Source of the DNA: JBFMAE01 sp040756085
Lineage (GTDB): Bacteria; Desulfobacterota; BSN033; UBA1163
Length of the DNA: 11,985 nucleotides
Assembly: GCA_040756085.1 (NCBI GenBank)
Contig: JBFMAE010000233.1
Location: 1-11,985 of the forward strand
Direction: 5' to 3'
The translations under genes were made by a program, and so were the position numbers. Below are positions 7,370 through 11,985 of this stretch, one piece after another. Numbering within the stretch: position 1 is the stretch's first letter; each line of letters opens with the position of its first letter. The notes under the pieces were generated by a model. That model was not told where the DNA came from and did not search any database. It worked only from the letters and a program-made list of their open reading frames with translations.

Positions 7370-8526
7370 GGGTTTTCCAATTTTTCCGGCAAATTGATCA
7401 CGAATGAAGTTCCAGTCTCCCATTTACTCTCGACCTTAATTGTCCCCCCATGTTTCTTAATGATTTGATAGGTGATCGAAAGTCCCAATCCTATCCCCCT
7501 TGGTTTGGTAGTAAAAAAGGGGTCAAAAATCTTATCAACAATATGGGGAAGGATTCCTTTCCCTGTATCAGAGACCACGATCCTGATAGAATTCTGCCTA
7601 ATTCCATCGGAGGAGTTTGAAATCACTGGACTGGCTTCAATCTTAAGTTCACCTCCATTGGGCATCGCTTGAATGGCGTTTAAAAATAAATTTAGAAACA
7701 CCTGATACATTTGAATCTTATCGACTTTGATCTTAGGGAGCCTTGGGTGATAGTTTTCAACAAAACGGATTCCCTTATCCGCAATCTCTTTGATGAGAAA
7801 AGGTATGATCTCATTGATGATGTCCTTGATATGGCAATAGACCAGATTTAATTGCTGTGGCTTGGCAAAAGAAAAAAATGTTTTAAGGAGGTCATTCAGT
7901 CGGTCAATTTCTTTGTTGATCCGATTTAAATATTCCCTTCTTGAATCATCTCTGGGCATCTCCTCACTCAGTGCCTGTGCGGTCGTCTTGATACCGGCCA
8001 GCGGATTCCGCAACTCATGGGCAATGCCCGAGGCAAGTTTTCCCAATGATACGAGTCGATCCATCCTCAATATTTCTTCTTGAATTTTATAAACATTGGT
8101 CATATCGCGAAAGATCACTATCTTCCCTATCGTTTCTCCCTTGATATTCAAATGGTTGTTGATGGTAAACCCGATGGGAAATTCAATATGGTCTTTCCTC
8201 CTCATCCATCCTTCTTTTCTTGTATCGAGATCATCCGGGTCGTCGAGAAGAGAACGGATAACGCTTTGCTTTTCCCTTAAACCAAAAATACTAAAGGGTT
8301 TGCCAATCAGTTCACCCTTCGAATAACCTAAAATTCTCTCTCCCGCCTTATTGATATAAGTGATCTTATCATTCATCTCGGTGATAATCATTCCACTTCC
8401 AATGCTCTGGATAATGCTCTCAGTAAAATTTTTAACATCTTCAAGTTCTTGGGATAATCGTTGGATCACCTCTTCGCTTTTGCCTAACTTTTCATCCATT
8501 TCCTTTGTGGCAATTGTTTGATCCAT
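7366..8526 (-). CDS. Soluble PAS-domain sensor histidine kinase (NtrB/PilS-like)
   Basis: This is the probable cognate kinase of the adjacent NtrC-type regulator (386 aa). An N-terminal coiled coil (about 8-36) leads into a PAS domain (about 35-148). The HisKA dimerisation domain carries phospho-accepting His170 in GIAHELRNPL. The HATPase_c domain has an N box (Asn279/Asn283), G1 motif DTGKG (320-324), an FDPFFTTK segment (334-341) and G2 GIGLGLS (344-350). No transmembrane segment or signal peptide is visible, so it is cytoplasmic, unlike the six-helix membrane kinase PilS of Pseudomonas. Its domain order is that of NtrB-type kinases. The AAGGAG ribosome site overlaps the stop of the upstream gene, with a rather long 11-nt spacer to the ATG; the intergenic gap is 15 bp. 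Its input is unknown; PAS may sense a small ligand or the neighbouring CheW-domain protein. Confidence 0.95.
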   Translation of the reverse strand: MDQTIATKEMDEKLGKSEEVIQRLSQELEDVKNFTESIIQSIGSGMIITEMNDKITYINKAGERILGYSKGELIGKPFSIFGLREKQSVIRSLLDDPDDLDTRKEGWMRRKDHIEFPIGFTINNHLNIKGETIGKIVIFRDMTNVYKIQEEILRMDRLVSLGKLASGIAHELRNPLAGIKTTAQALSEEMPRDDSRREYLNRINKEIDRLNDLLKTFFSFAKPQQLNLVYCHIKDIINEIIPFLIKEIADKGIRFVENYHPRLPKIKVDKIQMYQVFLNLFLNAIQAMPNGGELKIEASPVISNSSDGIRQNSIRIVVSDTGKGILPHIVDKIFDPFFTTKPRGIGLGLSITYQIIKKHGGTIKVESKWETGTSFVINLPEKLENP

Positions 8527-8541
8527 AAAGAGACTGTCTCC

Positions 8542-9780
8542 TTACAACTTTTTTAAATCCAAGATGGGGATCTCCACGGAACGTTCCTCATAGGTCCAAT
8601 GAATCACCCCCAAGAAATAGTCACCGTAATCTCCTCCGATCTCTGAGTGGGTGGACAATTTTTTAAGTACCTGATCCACCAACAGGCCTTTATATTCCCC
8701 GTTGTCTTTCACCGCAAGTATTCTTGTCTCCCCTTTCTGCTCTCCCTCACCCATTGAAAAACATTTCCTTAAATCGATCATCTTTACTTCAACATCCTTC
8801 AATCGAATCCTTTGCTGGTTTGAATATTTTTCATAGAACGTTTCTGGAACTTTAAATAATTTAAATACCTTATCACTCTCTACTCCAAATAATCTTTCGT
8901 CGATTTTAAAGACAATGACGTTCACTGGTAACGATTTCATCTCGATCAGTTGTTCTGGAGACTTCTGGGTTGTCTGCTCGAGCTCGAATAACCGTTGGTT
9001 AATTTTAATAAAGCTTTCATCTATTCTTTCTGAAAATAAATTCATTTTGTTCAACATCTCCTCTATCTTCTTCTCTACCATCGTTGGTTTCTCCGCCTCC
9101 ACTGTCTCTTTACCCGAACTTAGAGGAGGCCGTGTGACCCGGGGCTCTTTGAATTCTTCCAGGCAAGAAAATCGAGCCCCTATTCCCCAAAATGCGAGCT
9201 GCTTATAAATATCGATTTCGCTATCCCTCCCTTTTTTCACTAAAAGTTTAATCGTCTCTTTTGAATCCAATAAGAATTTGATCAAAGGGGGACGAATATT
9301 TTCTTCATTTTTGATCATATAGGTTAATACCTTTTCCATAAAATTTAAAACAGAGACGGCGTCGGATTTCTCTTTCAAAACCCCTCGCAAAGCAAGGACT
9401 TCTTCCTCGGTCTTTTTGAGATTTTCTTCAGTAATCTCCCATTCTAACGAGAGGAGCTGCGTCTCCATTCTCTCAATCGAATTTAAAACCGGATGGGGAG
9501 CAACGGGGGGAGAAAAAGACCTCTCTAACTCGACTGTCTTTCCTATCTCATAAGAGGGCTCCAAAGGACTTTCTAATTCCAAAGAACTCCCCAATTCTAA
9601 AGATTTCCCTAAATGGAGAGTTTTTCCGATTTCATAAGAAGGTTCCAAGAGATGGGATTCCATCAATACGCCTTCTTCCAACCCCTCTTTTTTCTCTACA
9701 AAAAGCCGATCAACGGCAGAGTCGATCTCTTCCTCCAATCCTTTGATCTCATCCTCTCCTATACTCTTTTCCATTTCCAT
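8542..9780 (-). CDS. CheW-domain scaffold protein with long repeat-bearing N-terminal extension
   Basis: This 412-aa protein has a C-terminal CheW-like SH3-pair domain (about 284-412; VNVIVFKIDERLFGVE at its start, RILAVKDNGEYKGLLVD mid-domain, EIPILDLKKL at the end). Classic CheW is only about 150-170 aa and couples chemoreceptors to CheA. Here the domain is preceded by an acidic N-terminus (1-45), a short repeat region (45-86), an all-helical segment (about 100-200) of unknown family and a coiled coil (about 225-275). Location between mglA and a histidine kinase suggests a scaffold that ties the GTPase module to a signalling array or kinase. The first ATG (9780) lies only 2 nt after the AAGGGG ribosome site. 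A second ATG two codons later (9774) has better spacing, so either could be used. There are 13 bp between the mglA stop and 9780. Confidence 0.88.
   Translation of the reverse strand: MEMEKSIGEDEIKGLEEEIDSAVDRLFVEKKEGLEEGVLMESHLLEPSYEIGKTLHLGKSLELGSSLELESPLEPSYEIGKTVELERSFSPPVAPHPVLNSIERMETQLLSLEWEITEENLKKTEEEVLALRGVLKEKSDAVSVLNFMEKVLTYMIKNEENIRPPLIKFLLDSKETIKLLVKKGRDSEIDIYKQLAFWGIGARFSCLEEFKEPRVTRPPLSSGKETVEAEKPTMVEKKIEEMLNKMNLFSERIDESFIKINQRLFELEQTTQKSPEQLIEMKSLPVNVIVFKIDERLFGVESDKVFKLFKVPETFYEKYSNQQRIRLKDVEVKMIDLRKCFSMGEGEQKGETRILAVKDNGEYKGLLVDQVLKKLSTHSEIGGDYGDYFLGVIHWTYEERSVEIPILDLKKL
9535..9648 (-). repeat. Internal repeats in the CheW-domain protein (LEPSYEIGKT x2)
   Basis: The decapeptide LEPSYEIGKT occurs at residues 45-54 and 73-82, 28 codons (84 bp) apart; the underlying DNA is also similar, with a few differences. 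Between them lie three hexapeptide-like units of the form L-x-L-x-x-S/P (LHLGKS, LELGSS, LELESP). This pattern suggests duplication of a short linear binding motif in a flexible region. Confidence 0.8.
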
Positions 9781-9793
9781 TTCCCCTTCTTCA

Positions 9794-10420
9794 TCATTTT
9801 AATTGTTTATCAAGGAGCATGATCTTTCGACTCACATCCTTCACTACCAATTTACTGATCTCCCTTAGGGTTTCAAAAACTCCATTTCCTTTCAAAGCGC
9901 TTGCAGAAAATGAAGGCACCTTCAACATCGAATTGAGATCTTTTTCTAATACCTCAACGGGAAGAATTTCAGAATCTGTCCCGTCCAAATCCCGTTTATT
10001 ATATTGGATGACCAGCGGAATGTTCCGAATGCTTACCCCTTTCTCTGCCAAATTCTTTGCTAAATTAATCAAGCTCTCGATATTCTTTTTCCTCTGCACC
10101 TTTAATGAATCAGCAACAAAAACAACCCCATCCACTCCTTTTAAAACCAATTTTCTTGTCGCATCGTAGTGGACTTGTCCGGGAACCGTATAAAGTTGAA
10201 CTCGGATATCAAACCCCCTGATTTTCCCTAAATTCAAGGATAAAAAATCGAAAAATAGCGTCCGGTCCCCCTTCGTATCGATCGACACCATTTTACCTTT
10301 AATATCCTCTCTCGTTTGATTAAAAATGTACTGGAGGTTTGTGGTCTTTCCACAAAACCCTGCACCATAATACACGATCTTACACTGAATCTCGTCCTTA
10401 CTGAAATTGATGAAAGGCAT
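9794..10420 (-). CDS. mglA: Ras-like polarity GTPase MglA
   Basis: MglA is a cytoplasmic small GTPase that sets front-rear polarity and activates motility machines at one pole (208 aa). It opens like Myxococcus MglA with an M-x-FINF/Y start and a KIVYYG strand. The P-loop is GAGFCGKTT (19-27). Switch I holds DRTLFFDF with Arg53 and Thr54. G3 is TVPGQ (78-82) with Gln82. G4 is NKRD (141-144), and a G5-like SASALKGNG lies near 172-180. Arg53 and Gln82 sit at the same numbers as the catalytic residues described for MglA. Ala20 and Phe22 in the P-loop differ from the Pro and Leu I recall in M. xanthus MglA. A C-terminal tail of about ten residues extends past the usual end. It follows mglB by 36 bp, the same mglB-mglA order as in Myxococcus. 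The ribosome site is modest (GAGGG about 12 nt from ATG). Confidence 0.97.
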   Translation of the reverse strand: MPFINFSKDEIQCKIVYYGAGFCGKTTNLQYIFNQTREDIKGKMVSIDTKGDRTLFFDFLSLNLGKIRGFDIRVQLYTVPGQVHYDATRKLVLKGVDGVVFVADSLKVQRKKNIESLINLAKNLAEKGVSIRNIPLVIQYNKRDLDGTDSEILPVEVLEKDLNSMLKVPSFSASALKGNGVFETLREISKLVVKDVSRKIMLLDKQLK

Positions 10421-10456
10421 TAAAGTTCTTTACCCTCTCTCTGAAAGCCGGGAGGA

Positions 10457-10876
10457 TCATTTCATGATCCCTTTCCTTTTTTCGAAAATGGTTGAGAGAA
10501 TTTTTGATAGTTCATCGATGATCTTATTAATTTGTAATCGAACCAGCCCCAAAGAGGTCTTGTCATCAAAAAGGGTGACCATAATGACATGTTCACCGAT
10601 AGCCGAAAAATAGACATTTTCGCTCCTTCCCTTGTGAAACAAAAGGGTAAACTCTTCTTCACCCAAAATTCGGGCGATTTCAGCAGTGGCTCCAAAATTG
10701 GCAGCCGTTAGGGCAGCGAGCGATAAGATATCCATCGTTGGGGTATCTCCCTGATGGGCAATGAGTTGTCCTGATCGATCGATCAACAACACAGAGTGAG
10801 CAAGAGAAGAAGAAGTCATCTTATTTAAACAGAAGTTTATTTTTTCAAGATCTTTTTTTGTAATGACAATATTCAT
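10457..10876 (-). CDS. mglB: Roadblock/LC7 GTPase-activating protein MglB
   Basis: MglB is the dimeric Roadblock-domain GAP that stimulates GTP hydrolysis by MglA and excludes it from the lagging pole. The protein (139 aa from the ATG) is nearly all Roadblock domain. It has a GQLIAHQG strand, the SLAALTAANFGATAEIARI helix, EFTLLFHKG, and the family hallmark FDDKTSLGLVRL. It ends about ten residues after the last helix, so it lacks most of the C-terminal extension found in M. xanthus MglB (159 aa as I recall). Start: a TAG stop stands immediately before a TTG at 10882 in frame, so only TTG 10882 or ATG 10876 are possible; I chose ATG. Neither has a clear ribosome site, which is odd for a gene expected to be made in excess of MglA. 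Confidence 0.93.
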   Translation of the reverse strand: MNIVITKKDLEKINFCLNKMTSSSLAHSVLLIDRSGQLIAHQGDTPTMDILSLAALTAANFGATAEIARILGEEEFTLLFHKGRSENVYFSAIGEHVIMVTLFDDKTSLGLVRLQINKIIDELSKILSTIFEKRKGIMK

Positions 10877-10921
10877 CTTCAACTATCTTTGCGTGCCTGA
10901 AGAACACATCCTCCATGATCT

Positions 10922-11611
10922 TTATACCTTTTCATCGTTCCTTCGCATGGCTTCGATAAGCAAATGTTCCCAATTTTGATAGATCGTTTGAATCGGAGAG
11001 GTGATGCCGATATTTGAAACAAACTCGCCTTCCTGCCAGCTCAGAATTCTGTAAAAAGCCTCTGCCCCCTTCTCCTCTCCGCATTCCGCATGGATAATCT
11101 CTCCTTCATTCAAATAAATGACCCCTCTATCCCCATCTTTGGTGACGATCAGGGCAGTGGTTAATCGACTGAGGCAATTCATTTGAATGATATCGGTCAG
11201 TTGGAGACCGAAAACTTTACCCCGAAATCCTTTTTTCTTACCGATCAAATCGATGATGATTTTTCTTATATCGGATATCTCGAAGGGTTTTTCCACATAA
11301 AAGAGTGACCCTCTTTGATTCGCCTCTTTCTGAACATCGGATGACCCATAGGCTGTCATTATGATGACCTTCGTTTGAGGGTGTTCTTTTTTAATCTTTA
11401 CAAGGAGATCTAATCCATTAATATCCGGCATCCTTATATCTGAGATGACCAGGTCGATCTTATTCTTTTTAAGGAGATTGATAGCCTCTCGCCCATTATT
11501 TGCGATCATCACTTCATATTTATCTTTATCCTTTGAGAGGCTTTTTGCCATGCTCCAAGTTAAAGTCTCTTCGTCATCTACGATTAAAACCTTCTTTAAG
11601 TCCTTTAACAT
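10922..11611 (-). CDS. Receiver-DUF4388 (PatA-like) response regulator, candidate MglA regulator
   Basis: The first gene of the polarity operon encodes 229 aa. The N-terminal receiver domain (about 5-122) has Asp12-Asp13, phospho-acceptor Asp58 in SDIRMPDINGLDLL, Thr86 and Lys108, so it looks phosphorylatable. The C-terminal half (about 130-229) is a DUF4388/PatA N-terminal type domain, with FGLQLTDIIQMNCLSRLTT at its start, a GVIYLNEGEIIHAECG strand pair and a FYRILSWQEGEF end. No DNA-binding domain is present. In Myxococcus, the receiver protein RomR and the DUF4388 protein RomX together act as the MglA exchange factor (from memory of the literature). This single chain contains both domain types and lies next to mglBA, so a role in MglA control is a reasonable inference. 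The ATG at 11611 has only a weak ribosome site. A gap of 45 bp separates it from mglB. Confidence 0.92.
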   Translation of the reverse strand: MLKDLKKVLIVDDEETLTWSMAKSLSKDKDKYEVMIANNGREAINLLKKNKIDLVISDIRMPDINGLDLLVKIKKEHPQTKVIIMTAYGSSDVQKEANQRGSLFYVEKPFEISDIRKIIIDLIGKKKGFRGKVFGLQLTDIIQMNCLSRLTTALIVTKDGDRGVIYLNEGEIIHAECGEEKGAEAFYRILSWQEGEFVSNIGITSPIQTIYQNWEHLLIEAMRRNDEKV

Positions 11612-11677
11612 ATTGAAATCTCAAAACTTTTAATTTATATGGGTATTATTTGGATATACCAATCACATATTAATAGT

Positions 11678-11695
11678 AAGCAAAATGAATACCAA
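11678..11695 (-). promoter_or_regulatory. Candidate sigma-54 (-24/-12) promoter of the mgl/kinase operon
   Basis: The minus strand reads TTGGTATTCATTTTGCTT. The -24 GG (11693-11692) and -12 GC (11681-11680) are separated by exactly 10 nt; TTGG, TTGC and the following T match the consensus, while the CAC of the -24 box is degenerate. The start site would lie near 11668, about 57 nt before the ATG of the REC-DUF4388 gene. Confidence 0.5.
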
Positions 11696-11792
11696 TTTTT
11701 GTATAATTTCTTAATAATTAATTTATTAAATAATTCAAATAGTTCTGGCATTTACAGGGTTTACGCCATTATAGTTAAATTTTTTAGAATGG

Positions 11793-11802
11793 TCAATATT
11801 GA
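11793..11802. promoter_or_regulatory. Palindrome at enhancer distance from the -24/-12 element
   Basis: TCAATATTGA is a perfect 10-bp palindrome inside GGTCAATATTGAACC, where the flanking GG and CC continue the symmetry with one bulged base. Its centre is about 129 bp upstream of the predicted sigma-54 start site, the usual distance for an activator-binding site. The DNA is AT-rich, so the evidence is positional only. Confidence 0.25.
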
Positions 11803-11853
11803 ACCGTTGGTAAAAAAATATCTACTATGCCTTTTTTAAACCCATCTGGGGAC

Positions 11854-11897
11854 ACTTACTGTTTAAAACTTGACATTTTGAAGTTCATTGGGTAAGT
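11854..11897. repeat. Nested inverted repeat in the divergent promoter region
   Basis: Outer arms ACTTAC (11854-11859) and GTAAGT (11892-11897) enclose inner arms AACTT (11867-11871) and AAGTT (11881-11885), with a 9-nt centre and internal loops of 7 and 6 nt. The arms overlap the -35 and -10 of the rightward promoter, so it may be an operator. A mobile-repeat remnant is an alternative, since the neighbouring CTGGGGACACTTACT has a REP-like look. Confidence 0.4.
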
Positions 11898-11898
11898 T
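11870..11898 (+). promoter_or_regulatory. Possible sigma-70 promoter for the divergent plus-strand gene
   Basis: A perfect TTGACA (11870-11875) is followed after 17 bp by TAAGTT (11893-11898), which keeps the three most conserved -10 positions (T, A and final T). The start site would be near 11905, giving a leader of roughly 30 nt to the TTG at 11934. Confidence 0.35.
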
Positions 11899-11933
11899 TT
11901 TAATAATAAAACCTTTCTCTTTAGAGGAACATT

Positions 11934-11985
11934 TTGGGTATCGATAAGGAAAAAATATTAGGGCTTGCACAAAAATATATCCTTA
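11934..11985 (+). CDS. Start of a divergent gene with TTG start codon, TPR-like N-terminus (partial)
   Basis: Reading right from TTG at 11934 gives MGIDKEKILGLAQKYIL, open to the window edge. An AGAGGA ribosome site (11923-11928) lies 5 nt before the TTG, and a sigma-70-like promoter fits upstream. The D-K-E-K-I-L-x-x-A-Q-K-Y pattern is the kind of first helix found at the start of many deltaproteobacterial TPR-repeat proteins, among them (as I recall) the MglA effector SgmX of M. xanthus. Only 17 residues are visible, so identity is a guess; that a real gene starts here is moderately supported by the ribosome site and codon pattern. It would be transcribed away from the mgl operon, sharing the 322-bp gap. 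Confidence 0.5.
   Translation, partial: MGIDKEKILGLAQKYIL

Larger units (their letters stand above)
11612..11933. other. AT-rich divergent intergenic region
   Basis: This 322-bp gap separates the leftward mgl operon from the rightward partial gene. Apart from the two promoters, palindrome and inverted repeat listed separately, no coding sequence, tRNA or repeat array can be supported. Both strands carry frequent stops and long A/T runs. Confidence 0.7.

Noticed and set aside
7370..7423. Upstream in-frame ATG (7423) for the NtrC-type regulator
   Set aside because: It would add 18 residues before the receiver domain and a 58-bp overlap with the kinase; the ATG at 7369 gives the usual ATGA coupling and a normal receiver start.
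10462..10695. 77-codon minus-strand frame inside mglB
   Set aside because: It is out of frame with the clear Roadblock protein, has no recognisable domain and no separate ribosome site; it is a shadow frame.
10892..10897. GGCACG, a perfect sigma-54 -24 core, between the REC-DUF4388 gene and mglB
   Set aside because: At the -12 position the sequence is TA instead of GC, and the gap is only 45 bp inside an operon.
10845..10916. 23-codon leader frame before and overlapping the mglB start
   Set aside because: Its ribosome site is weak, the peptide has no recognisable feature, and it cannot be told from chance. It is worth recalling only because mglB itself lacks a good ribosome site.
1..11985. 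CRISPR arrays, tRNA or rRNA genes, transposase genes
   Set aside because: No regularly spaced direct repeats, cloverleaf-type sequence or transposase motifs were seen on either strand.
11934..11985. Minus-strand open tail at the right edge as the end of another leftward gene
   Set aside because: Only about 20 codons with no domain signal are visible, and the plus-strand reading has a ribosome site and a more protein-like composition.

Overview
The window is a dense, almost entirely minus-strand block of type IV pilus and cell-polarity genes from a Gram-negative bacterium. An outer-membrane secretin (PilQ) with its lipoprotein partner (PilP) shows the diderm envelope. The close residue-level likeness of the MglA/MglB pair to the Myxococcus proteins, three AMIN domains in PilQ, and a sigma-54 activator next to the pil genes point to a Desulfobacterota/Myxococcota-type ('deltaproteobacterial') lineage. 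Coding DNA is of low-to-moderate GC and the two larger intergenic gaps are very AT-rich. The lineage is my inference; no marker gene is present.

Layout, in the direction of minus-strand transcription (right to left). (1) 11611-7369: a polarity and signalling operon. It encodes a receiver-DUF4388 protein, the Roadblock GAP MglB, the Ras-like GTPase MglA, a CheW-domain scaffold with a repeat-bearing N-terminus, a soluble PAS histidine kinase, and an NtrC-type sigma-54 activator. Gaps are 13-45 bp, and the kinase and regulator overlap by 4 bp. (2) 5992-5792: a 201-bp AT-rich gap with a good -24/-12 (sigma-54) promoter placed 20 nt before pilM, and a possible sigma-70 promoter upstream of it. (3) 5791-155: pilM-pilN-pilO-pilP-pilQ, the complete alignment subcomplex plus secretin, tightly packed with ATGA-type overlaps. 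(4) 143-78: a long imperfect hairpin just after pilQ, a probable terminator. (5) 11612-11933: a divergent regulatory region. It holds a second -24/-12 element for the polarity operon, a palindrome at enhancer distance, and a sigma-70-like promoter inside an inverted repeat facing right. (6) 11934-11985: the first 17 codons of a plus-strand gene with a TTG start that runs off the window; its N-terminus resembles those of TPR proteins.

A working model: MglB (GAP) and the REC-DUF4388 protein (which combines the domain types of Myxococcus RomR and RomX, the MglA GEF pair) would control where MglA-GTP sits in the cell. MglA-GTP, and perhaps the CheW-domain scaffold and a TPR effector encoded just outside the window, would act on pilus assembly through the PilMNOPQ machine. 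The kinase and NtrC-type regulator would switch sigma-54 transcription of pilMNOPQ and possibly of their own operon. The main novelty is this compact linkage of GTPase polarity switch, putative one-piece GEF, scaffold, transcriptional switch and pilus machine. Secondary points are two G9 tracts in pilM and pilP and the hidden divergent gene. No pilin, PilB/PilT motor or PilC is visible here.
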